Assembly (NCBI GenBank): GCA_030737835.1
Contig: CM060849.1
Coordinates: forward strand, 15,295,216-15,359,215
From: Acorus gramineus
Lineage: Eukaryota > Streptophyta > Magnoliopsida > Acorales > Acoraceae
DNA length: 64,000 nt
Direction of reading: 5' to 3'
The position numbers and the translations under genes are program-made. The notes beneath the pieces were generated by a model. That model was not told where the DNA came from. It did no database searches and saw only the letters and a program-made list of their open reading frames with translations. Positions 27,442-38,000 of this stretch are shown here, piece after piece (within the stretch, counting starts at the first letter, position 1; each line of letters begins with the position of its first letter).

Positions 27442-29029
27442 GAGGTGAACTAGATCTCTGGTAAGGGGAGTTGGTCAGTAACAGGTGTTTTTGTTTAGCA
27501 AACCTCTCCCCTTGGTCCTGAAAATCACACAAAAAAACAATATTAAAACTTCATTGATGGTGGTCAGTAGGACCTTCTGTACATAGCTTTTATTTTTAAA
27601 CATGTCAAACCGTTGAAGAACTTAAAATTTATATATATGCTGATTTGCTTTTAGCTTTCGTGGTTGTTCTGTGGTCTTGCTTGTTATTCCATTGGTTTCT
27701 GGGAATTGTATTAGAATTTGCTGAATTGTTGGGCAATGCAACACAGGAAATAAGAGAACTGCGTTTGCTTCTCAATCAGAGAATCTGATGCAGTTGGTTG
27801 TGCATTGTTTCCAGATGAATTAATGTCGATTGAGAGTGTTAGCCATGCTGATGATATTATTGTGTTTCATATTAAAAGTGAAATTGTAACCAAATAGAGT
27901 CAAAATTTAGTTTTGTTTTTTTGAAGTGATTTTTTCCCATTCTGGATTCTTTCATGCGCAACAAAGACATGATACTAAAATAAACCCCCACTGGTTTATG
28001 GCTGTTTTTACATGATATATAGATAATTTATAGGAAAACGTTACTCCATTCAGTTTAATTATCAATAACCTTAATAGTTTGAAAGCTCATTTCATGGCAC
28101 ACAAAATTACAGTAGTTTATTCAATTTAGTAAATTATAGTAGTTTAATTAATTCAGTAATGAAAGAGTAGGCTCCCAAATCAGGATGCTCATCTTGTTGC
28201 CTATCTTATCTGGCTGCACAGCACTGATAATTTTGATTCATTTGCAAAAATTGTTCGGTTTTTAATAACAAAACAATTTAATAAAATATGGTTTGTATTT
28301 TAATAGTTGAGTAAACCAATGATTAGATGATATTTTATTTCTTAAAAAGATTTTACATATGGTTTTAGTTCTCCATTGGAAAAGTAAACTTCCAAATGTT
28401 GATTTATAATTAATATCACCCAACGTAACTTATTTTTTATATTTTTCTATTTATGAGAAAACTTAGATTATAACTTTCAAAAGAGGTTACAAGTTTGAAA
28501 CTTCTCTCAAAGCAAGTAGATAAGGGGGGAGGAGAGAGAGTTGAAAAGGAGACTGGTGCATACCAACAATATGCGCCTTGTGATTCCAGGAGAGGAGAAG
28601 GAATACATAAAATTGTAAAATGTAAGAAATACTTATTTTTTTATAGTGAATGCTTGCTACATATCATCCACTCAAGTCAGAAAACGCATCTCTTGTAGAT
28701 CAAGGAACTCTAGTTTTAAATTTGAGGAAATGAAGGAAAGAATGATTCACACATGCTAATAAATTAGCTTACGAGCTCCACGATATCGATGCTTGTCTTA
28801 CCATTATAAGCATCGTCCTCTGCATTATTGGACATAAATATATGAAGATAAATATTTGTTGGTCATTGCCTATAAATTTTTAGATAATATGTCACTATAT
28901 ATTGAAGTCCTTTAAGCGTGTATCTTTATTTAAGCATGTATATTTTTCAAAGGATATTAACAATTCATCATTGTCCATGAGCCATTGAACATTTGTAATA
29001 ACCTTGATGAGTAGAGATAATATTCAATT
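27442..29029. other. 3' flank of the protease gene and intergenic DNA
   Basis: The first few hundred bases should contain the protease 3' untranslated region. Beyond that it is AT-rich with no gene; a 67-codon frame at 28495 has no domain. Confidence 0.35.
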
Positions 29030-29336
29030 AGAGCTAGTTTGATAAGGGATTAAGGTTTTAAGGATAAATTGTCTTAATTATAAAAAATAAAAAATTCATC
29101 AATTTTGTTCATATTTACATTTGTTAAGATTGTGATAAAAAGTGGGGATAAATGCTATTCTAGTATTTATGTGGAACAAAATATCATCATTTTCATTTCA
29201 AAATTAGGACAATTATTTGTAGTGTATTTCGATTATTTTTTATAGCAAACATTGATAAACTATTCCCCCACTTATTTATCCTTATAATTACCCCTTATCC
29301 TACCATTTATCTTTTTATCAAACCAGCCCTTAGGAT
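29030..29336. mobile_element. MITE with GTTTGATAA-type inverted ends
   Basis: The left end AGCTAGTTTGATAAGGGAT and right end ATCTTTTTATCAAACCAGCCC are imperfect inverted repeats, and the interior mirrors itself (GATAAATTGTC, ACAATTATTTG). Internal words TTTCAAAATTAGGACAATTA recur inverted at 51303-51330, so a second, incomplete copy exists there. Confidence 0.6.
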
Positions 29337-29708
29337 ATGATACAATGAGTTTACTTTCTTTGCCATGCTGAAAGACTAGATCTGATTTTTCAGATAAGCT
29401 TTTATGAGACCAAAGGGTGCTACCCACTCATGGTCAAGGTCTACATGTTTGAAATTCCAACTTTCTTAAACCTATGGAGAGGCTTTTCAAAAAGCTTTTA
29501 ATATTTGTCCCTCTCTTCAAAGGCACACATTTCACGAGTGGGGAAATTCTATCATTAGTCTGTGGACATGTGGTCCAGATTCTTTGATAATCACCCTATC
29601 AGTGGTCGTAACAAGACTGACTGATAAGTCTATTTTTGCCATGCAAATAGAAAGAAAGTTGGTCAAAGAAGTGACACTACAGAGGGTGCAGAAGAAACAC
29701 ATCACACG
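29337..29708. other. 3' flank of the bHLH-MYC_N gene
   Basis: Low-complexity intergenic sequence; the part next to 29709 is probably the 3' untranslated region of the minus-strand gene. Confidence 0.3.
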
Positions 29709-31060
29709 TCAATGCATGATGCAGTTTGGATGGGCTACACCATGTTCTTCAATCTGCCTTTCAAACTCCACTCGCAGCATCGTAGGAGGAAGCGTTTTGA
29801 TTTGAAGATGTTCTTTTACACGATTCATTTCTTTCTCCATATCATACTGTGTTGTCTCATAGATCGAAGTCCAATGACTATCTTTTGCACAATTCATTTT
29901 TCTAGTCTCACCCTTCACTACTTTTGGGTGATTCAGTGGAGACTGATGTGGTCTCTGCAACACGAAGAGCCCGGGCACGCTCTGGAGATGGTTGAATCTC
30001 CTCTGGATGTTGATCACCAAATTGAGATCTTCAGGTACCTTATACATTGACATTTCTTTCTCAATATTGTAATTACAAGGATCATTCAAGTTTATAAAAA
30101 AAAAAAGAGAGAAGTAGGACCTTATCAAAGGAGCCCAATTGAATTAAGCCTTCCCTGACTGCAACCACTGCGATTGTCTGTGAAGAACAACAACCAACAC
30201 ATGATGAAATATGTTCTGCATTTCTTTCATTCAATTTTCTATATATGCTTACCTGAATTCCTGAAATGAACTGACCTTCCCATGCCTTTGGTTGCTGTTT
30301 CGGTAATGTAACAAATAGTATTAACAATGATTACAGAAGCAAAAGAGGATGCAATGCAGTGACTATTTGTCTAATATACATACAGCATCGGGCGCTACAC
30401 TCCACGAAGAACAGTTGAGATCACTCTCAGACATGGCCTCATTGAACACCCATTTGTGACTGTTATCTGCTGCTACTTTTCCAATCAATCTGAGCACAAC
30501 CAACACAAATGGATCAAATGGTCTGTCTATTGAAACAGAGAAAGACAGAGAGACTTCACACAATCTCACCCTTCTCCATAGCTGTAGACCTCATGAGACA
30601 TCTTAAAGAAAACGTCAGGTCCAAACCTCCCCTTCACAAAACCACCTAAATTTCGCTCGCAGTGCCTGAAATCACAAAACCCATCCTCCCATACAAGAAT
30701 CCTTCAACACAAACAAACAAAAAAAAATTGACATTATAAAGTACTACTTCAGAAGATGAACACTTCATTGAAGCAAAGCAAAACAAAAGAAGTTGAGTAA
30801 AAACAGCAAACCAGTTCCTTTGGTTTCTTCCATTGTCCCACCTGCAATCACAACAACGAGTGTCGGTCATGAAAAACTTACTACATTTGTTCTTGAACAC
30901 AATTTTGCTCTTACTTTGGTGGTGGATAATTTCGAGGTAGTCGCCTCCATAAGACGGCGTACACCCACTTCGAAGGATGATAGTTACATGAGTCCCATGA
31001 ACAAAAGCTTCTCAACATCTGATGCCAAAGGCAGTTGAGCATGGGAAGACCTCCTTCCAT
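29709..31060 (-). CDS. bHLH-MYC_N domain protein (RSS3/WNK-related group, no bHLH seen)
   Basis: Seven exons on the minus strand: 31060-30915, 30841-30812 (a 30-nt micro-exon), 30701-30570, 30489-30384, 30294-30253, 30177-30121 and 30038-29709, all GT-AG, joining in frame to 280 aa. The product reads as the N-terminal MYC-type regulatory domain: MEGGLPMLNC at the start, KWVYAVLWRRLPRNYPPPK (31-49), ILVWEDGF (60-67), GRFGPDVFFKMSHEVYSYGEG (83-103), GKVAADNSHKWVF (106-118), SGIQTIAVVAVREGLIQLGS (149-168), then EDLNLVINIQRRF. Family knowledge: relatives such as rice RSS3 lack or need not use a bHLH and bridge JAZ repressors to transcription factors; that role here is inferred. The last exon departs from family sequence after about residue 210, so the carboxy end may be shortened, alternatively spliced or mis-modelled. 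It was not obvious as one long frame because the exons are so small. Confidence 0.82.
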
Positions 31061-31096
31061 TGTTAGTTCACAGTGAAGAAGCTAGGCTTTCTGTGT

Positions 31097-31106
31097 GTAT
31101 ATATAG
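31097..31106 (-). promoter_or_regulatory. TATA box of the bHLH-MYC_N gene
   Basis: CTATATATAC on the minus strand lies about 37 bp upstream of the start codon. This is a good TATA match and implies a very short 5' leader. Confidence 0.5.
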
Positions 31107-32550
31107 ACATCGCGTGACTTAAAAACATGACTTCGTTTGCATGATTCATGTCCGGAAAAAATCTTGAGCATGACAACTTGGTTGAACAGCTAATGGTCCT
31201 TCTTTGTTGGTGATATATGCATGCCACTTGAACATTCATGGACTATAGAGTAACATTTGGAGCAGAAACTGAACTATAATGGGCAATAGCCAAATTTTAA
31301 AATGGAGAGTTGTTGATAATTTTTTTATGATTATCATCGTATAGAGTTTTTGAAAAATTTCTGAACAGCTGATCTTGATAAAAACAAATTTGAATAAAAT
31401 AGTAGCAGAGGAAAACAAATAAGAAATAAAATTTAAAAGGGATATATATAAGACATGCAAATTAATCAATAAATTAATAAATGCTAATAAAATAAAAATA
31501 AATTAAATAAATAAAAAATAAAAGAAGATCCAAAAAGAAAGAAATGGATAAGTTTTTCAAAATATAATAAAAATTCACAAACAAGATATCAAATCCCAAT
31601 AAAATAAAAAAATAGTACATATTTTTACCTAGCACTTAGGCTAACTATGGTATAATCAACCCTGGGTTTTGAGAAGAATAACTGAGTTTGTGATTTTATC
31701 GAGTCTGCAATCTAAAATAAATAAAAAAAATTTATCTCTTCTCTCTCCATGCATACAGATAATCTTTTATTGAATCATGTAAATCTCGTCTTATACGATT
31801 TTTGTCTGTTATTTTTCTCTTTAATTTGATTCACCTATTTTTCAAAAAATTTGTGTCCTATGCATGAAAGCTTGTGGTCCATCCATGTGTAAAACTTTAA
31901 TTATAAGGGGGGAACAACATCATAAACTTGATGAAGAAGAGACCAGCATGGCCTCTCCTTTGCGTGAGATGTGCATGCGTGAGTGAGTTGTCTTGGTTTT
32001 GTGAAATGGATGTGCAGACTGAGTAGTTTATGTCCCCTTGAATGCAGTAGTACCCTTCACCATATGCTGTTTTTCCTTGGAGGTCTTGTTTTTAGGGTTG
32101 GGTAGTGGATCACAGTGAAACACAATTTTGTTGTGTTTATTTTGTCTTGATTTTTTTTTCTTGTCTTTGAAAAAGACAGGAGGCTGTTGCACACTAATTT
32201 GTTGTAAACACTGCATAACTTGGAACTTCAATTGATGATTCAGGGAAAAGTATCCCACATTTTGTTCATTTTTTATTATTTTAATTTTGTCATTGGAGCA
32301 GAAGGGTGTCATGTGGTTTACACAATAAGTGTTTTTGATGAAATACACAATAAGTGTTACCATTTGAAGTTTTGACCAAACAATCAATGATATAATGTAC
32401 CACAATTCCAATCCAGAATAAGAAACGTGATCTGACAATTCCAGTCAAAGTGCCAAGGAAGGATGTGTCTAGATGCACCTGGAAAGTAAGGTTTAGACTT
32501 TATCACATGGAAATGATTTTACGATTTAAATTTACTGTTATTTTGAAGTG
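31107..32550. other. AT-rich intergenic DNA
   Basis: 31480-31610 is almost pure A/T with AATAAA-type runs. 32030-32440 has a minus-strand 136-codon frame with no recognisable domain and a composition that follows the local bases. No gene is called. Confidence 0.35.
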
Positions 32551-33140
32551 TGTTGGGATTATGTCTTATATATGGATATATAGTGTATCCACATTAGATG
32601 ATCATAATAAAATCATGTTAGAGGGACATCTAATTGATAAAGTTAAATAAGATTTGATCTAAACTAATTACATAAAGTCTATTTCTAAAGTTGGTTAAGA
32701 GGTTATTGAAGATGTCGTTGAAGTTTATTGCATTACATGAAAATGGAATCAAAGGGAGATATGTAGAGAGATATCCACAAGGAAGTTTAGAGGGGTGGCT
32801 AAAAGAGGGAAATTGCATGAAAGTTTTTGTGGGTCTCTAGTAACTTTTGTTTCTCACCTGTATATAGTAGATTCTTAGATTTGATCATGTGGGTATTGGT
32901 TTAGACTGAACAATGTAAATTTGTGCTTTCTGTGTGATATGTATTCTAGCAGGACCTTAGATATGTTAATGTCCTTCGCACATATGCCCAATAAATGGTA
33001 TCATAATGATTTGGATCTTAACAAGTGGTATCAAATTTTTAGCTTATGGTCTATCATGATGTGATCTAAAGAACGAAGAATAAATGACAATATGAGTCGA
33101 CTTGAAAATGTCAATAATAGTGGTGGTGTATAACAATATA
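32551..33140 (+). mobile_element. Copia-like LTR with primer site and leader, rest lost
   Basis: An LTR-like block runs from TGTTGGGATT (32551) to TTAACA (33023). Two bases later comes TGGTATCA, the start of the tRNA-Met primer-binding site common in plant Copia elements. About 100 bp of leader follows, then possible gag start codons. No pol genes and no second LTR are present nearby, so this is a truncated fossil. Confidence 0.6.
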
Positions 33141-33409
33141 AGTTCACACAAAAAAAAAAATACAGGGATGCCTTGTGGTCGTGTGTGAAAAAAAAAAGGG
33201 GACATTTGTTCCCCAGTGGCATACATAAGGAACCATTTAGACCAGTCTTGGGAAAGGTGACGAAGACAATTGTTTAGGGTCTCCACCTAAGAAAGACCCC
33301 CAAGAACCCTCTATTCGATGAAAAAAAAATAAAAAAATAGACAATGTGATTTGCCACTTTCCCAATTAAAAAGTGTGATTTCTCTCAACACATTTTATAT
33401 TTTCGAGGA

Positions 33410-33850
33410 AATGGGTTTGATCAATGCTAGTTGGACAATCTAATTATCTAAAGTTTTCGTAACTGTCAGATTTTATCACCTCACGATAGGCATAATAAAA
33501 ATAATTGAGATTAAAATATTTTGTCATTAAATTCTAGACCCAAAGTTATATAAAATTTAAATTTAAGTAAAAATTTCACAAAATCCTCTCCAATCTTAAC
33601 CTAAACTTATATTAAATGAAGAGAGACTAAAAAATTTACCCAATTCAAAGAGACCCAAACTTTACTCAAAGTTTTCAACAGATCTTTAAGGCCAAATAAG
33701 TGAAAATGTCGGAGGATACTAAAATTTTGAAAAAGATTTGAGTAAATGATAGGAGATAATCATATCAAACGAAAATTTTACTCAAATTGTCAAAAAAAAA
33801 AATTTAAGTATAGATTTGAGTAACCATAATCTCACTGAAGAGCCTTTACT
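33410..33850. mobile_element. Fragments of two MITE families
   Basis: 33418-33480 carries ATCAATGCTAGTTGGACAAT, matching the end of the palindromic element at 59942-60194. 33655-33845 carries several ACTCAAA/TTTGAGTA words arranged like the element at 61745-62315. Both look incomplete. Confidence 0.4.
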
Positions 33851-34184
33851 AATTTATCATGAGATGGTTTAGTACAAAGATTATAACTTTCATGATTATA
33901 ACTTTATTATTATTATTATTATTATGAAGGGCCTTGGTCCTAGAGGTCGTATAGATATTTAAACCAGGCTAGCTCAATGATGCATAAGTGGCTTGGACCT
34001 ACAAAGCTCAATAATAGATAAAAATAAAATAAAATAGTTCAATTATGAAATTGATCATGAAGTTTAAGCAAATACTAAACTTTAGCCCACAAAATCTCAT
34101 GCAACTTGGCATCATTGAACTTAACTACTATATATTATTATATAGTATTAAAAATGGCTGGAATGAGTTTTCTTTACAGTTAAT

Positions 34185-34870
34185 TTAAAACATAGATCAC
34201 GTTTGTTTTTATTTTTTAAAAAATAGTAAACATTATCTAATGAGATATATGCTTGATGAAATGTGTATCACTCTATTTTAAGTTGAATGAATCTATTTTT
34301 AGTAAATATAAAAAAAATTTAATAAAATATATACTTCATCTAACGATACATATGTTTCATTAAATTTTTAATGATGTTTATCAGACTGCATTTAAAACTG
34401 TAAAAAAAATAGAATGTAATAGCGTCATTTAGTATTGGACTGGAATACTATATAATTAGGACCAGAACACTATATGACTGCTTCTTAACGTCTGTCGTAG
34501 AATTTTTTTTTTTTTTTGGTTAAGTCGGCTTAACGATAATATAAAATAAGGTATATTATTTTTAAAAAAATTAAAACCAATCACACAGGAAAAATTAAAA
34601 CTGAAAAATTAATTATACGTGATAGGAAAATGTTATAGTCAGTCACATTCATCAACCAACACTCAGATCTCATTTTTTTTCATTTTTTTAAAAATAACAA
34701 ACATTATTTACGGAGGTATATGTTTTGATAAAAAATGCATATTGTTCCATTTCAAGTTGGATGATTTCATTTTTAGTAAGTGGAAGAAAATATTTAATGA
34801 TGTATATATAACATCTATATATTTTACTTAGTTTCTAACGTGGTACATAAAAGTGTATTTTGGACAGAGA
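34185..34870. repeat. Two copies of a dispersed AT-rich repeat
   Basis: 34185-34450 and 34670-34860 share TTTTTAAAAATA.CAAACATTATTTA, ATATATG.TT.GAT.AAATG, ATTTCAAGTT..ATGA and TTTTTAGTAA words in order. Similar blocks occur near 46700-46860, 48770-49020 and 60895-61125. Boundaries are vague and no coding capacity exists. Confidence 0.45.
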
Positions 34871-34929
34871 AAAAAACCTGAGTGTAACAACACTCTACGT
34901 GATATTATCGTACATTTTTTTCTACAAGA

Positions 34930-35051
34930 ATTCTCAGGCCCAGACCCTGGCCCAACCCAGCCCAACCATCCAAAAATAAAGCTCCACCTGTTCCACCCGC
35001 AAGGTTCACTTTCAATTCCCCTGGAACACCCTTTTCTCAATTGCTTCACCC
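34930..35051 (+). promoter_or_regulatory. Proximal promoter/leader of the dioxygenase gene with GCCCA motifs
   Basis: A C-rich patch contains several site II-type GCCCA/TGGGC words (CAGGCCCAG, TGGCCCAACC, AGCCCAACC near 34935-34970) within 120 bp of the start codon. Such elements are frequent in promoters of broadly expressed plant genes. Confidence 0.45.
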
Positions 35052-38000
35052 ATGGCTTCTGATTTCAAAACCATTCCAATAATAGGTATGCCTTGTATTT
35101 TTTTCCAATCTTCTTACACATATTCATTTCCAAGACCAAAATATTTACTTTTGGCCATTTTCTATGTGATGTGGTTTCTGATTTGTCTCTTTTTTTATTT
35201 TTTAAAAAGTTATATTTTGTATCTGTTTTGTATCATCATTCTCATTGATGGGTCTTATTCAGGAATCACACTTCCTTTGCAATGAAATGTTTTCTTGTAT
35301 TTAGATATTTGGATTTCATTCCACACCAAAATACATGTAATGAAATCATGTGGTTTTCTCATTCATTTGGTACCAATACCATAGACACTGCTACATGGAG
35401 CCCATGTGGACTGATGTGAATTGTCCCCAATAATATTTGTGAATTGGAATCTATCATATATTTATCATGTGGTTGACAGGTTTAAACTCAGACCCTAAAC
35501 GCAGATCGGATACTTTTTACTGTCGTCGCATTCGTATGTACTCTTTTGATGATGTTAATGTGCCTTGAAAGTTGGCCCCATTGTTTTCATGGTTAATTTT
35601 TTGCAAAAATTATTAAAACAAAACGTTTTGCCTTTTTTTTTTTCTTTTCAATATCAATTCTCTTCCCCCGCCATGATCAATGTTCAAACGGGCTGGCTCT
35701 TTGGTTAGAGCAATGGGTTTGCTTCCGATAGGTCTCGAGTTTGAATCCGCTTGAGTTTACTTGATGCATTGGGTTTGTGGGTGATTTAATGCATGTGGGG
35801 TTTTTCTAACTAATGTTTGGTTTCTTGTCACAAAAAAATGGTGAAAAATTTGATGCCATATTCTTATCAGTTCTGTGTTAGAATATGATATATGTTGACA
35901 AGGACATTTGCTCCTTAGTTTTTGTTTTTCATTTTTGTTATTTATTCTTCTGTTTCTTGTTCATTTTCTCACTGCATATCAGAATTATTTGATTGATTAT
36001 GATCTTAAATTTTCATTACGTAGTCACTCTATTATCTGTAATTCCTTTCTTTTTCAGACATCAGTCCGCTATTGAAAAAGAGTGATGACCCAAACATGTC
36101 TGAAGACAAGGGCGTGCTGGAAGTCTGTAATTTGTTAGACAGGGCTTGTAAGGAGGCTGGGTTTTTCTATGTGGTACTCAAATCACTGCATTTTGAATAC
36201 TATTCCTTGACCTCCAGACTTCTACTATTAAGTCAATTTGAGAAATCTTTATGTGACAATAATGAAACTTGTACTACTTGTATTTAGATACCCAAAAACA
36301 TGTACACTTCTATGCTTTTATTTTCAGTTGTTTATTGTAGATAGTTGAAATGTTGTGCATGGAAATGATTTCTTTACAGGGACTGATCAGTATTTTTTTT
36401 TTTGAAAAGAGGATAAGAGCAATCCTATTATGGAAGGCCTACCATTTCCATAAAAAAAAATCATATTATGGAAGGATGTCCCTCGAATAAAGTAAAGGAG
36501 ACGAGGAATCTCCAAAAAGATAGAAAAAATAGAAACAGAGAGGTAAGAGACCCAATAGGAGACCCCTGGAATAGGAGACCCCTATCACACTGAAAATGAT
36601 TTACAATTGTGGCTCAAGCCAATTACTTCTCCCCCCCCCTTTTTGTTACAAGCGGGCTAAGTTATTGGGGTAAATGGTCACAAACTGGCAAACCCATGTC
36701 CTGCGTTGTGTCTTGGGTTGTGTGTGAAACTGGGCCCATGTCTCAGGACACATCTCAGGCGTGTCCGACGCGTGTTGGATGTGTGTCTGTGTCCGACACA
36801 GGTACGACAAGCAAAATGGAGTGTTCATGCTTTAGAGGGGTCCTGTGATGAGGACTTCACTTCGCATTCTTGAACTTCTACTGGCTCTAGAATGGAACCA
36901 ACCACAACCAATCCTTTTTTTATGAATCTTGGAGTATCAGTTTCAGTTGGTATAAAAAGTAATTATTGTATGTGCTTCCCTTCCTAGTCCTCTATGATAT
37001 TTGGCATTATGTAGCAATCCAGTCGTATCTCGTGTCACAAATTTTAGTTTTGGGTTTTTGATTTATGAAATTAGCTTCTTCCATTTATTGAAAGTTAACC
37101 GAAACCAATTTTTTATGGGTAGTGAATGTATCAATAATCATCTAGAGAATTTACCTGTTTAGTAGAACAATTTGTGCCTAAACCAAGCATATTATCCATC
37201 TCAACAGATTTTTAACTAACAGGTATTATTAATGGTGTTAAATACTTTAAAACTATGCTCAAATTTGGTTGCTTGACATATTACATAATGCCCATGTGGG
37301 GAGGAATGCTAACGCTGCCAAATCTGACTTTTGGATATAGAATCTTTTGATAAATTTAGGCATTTGTGTAATATTCATCCTTACTCAACGAACTTTTCGA
37401 CGTATGGACAACCTTGTTTGTCCAACTAGACTAGCATTGATTCTGTCTTAGGGTGAAGCCATTTGTGTTATGTGATGTGCATATTTATTTTAATTGGAAG
37501 TTTGAAGCCAATTTGAGTGTTTTCATTTCTTGCATGCTGAGGAAATATGTTGATCATAGTATCTTTTATGTGATTTTTTATGGATATTAACTTTTATGTT
37601 ACGCATGTCATTTCAAAGTGTAGGATGAGCAGGCATATTTAGAGCTACGTATTTAGATTACTATATTTCCTATTGTATTCAATGTGGTTTCCATATTCAG
37701 AGGTTCATGTTATGTTATTAGGTATCAGTTCATTGAATTTGACCTGCAATATTTTCACTAATTGGTTGTAATATGTCTATACTTTATGTATGTATTAAGT
37801 ACACCTGTTTAGTTTTCATTGTATTTTTGGTGGGTAGAATTCTGCAGAGAGATCATTTTTCCCTTTATTTTTTTTGAGTTTTGCTATGTAATATTTCCGA
37901 CAATGTTTGATGCTGTTATTATCTGAACAGAAAGGACATGGCATTCCTGATTCACTCATCAATGCGGTTAAAGATGTGACACATGATTTTTTTGATCTTC

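Noticed and set aside
32028-32438. 136-codon minus-strand frame
   Set aside because: Lys/Asn-rich composition, no domain, no splice partners or promoter signals.
35685-35765. tRNA gene candidate
   Set aside because: The A- and B-box-like words are present, but no cloverleaf can be drawn and the flank continues as a SINE body with an A-run.
36609-36848. 79-codon frame in dioxygenase intron 2 with GTGTCCGACACG-like words
   Set aside because: It is intronic and repeat-like, with no domain; the family protein is complete without it.
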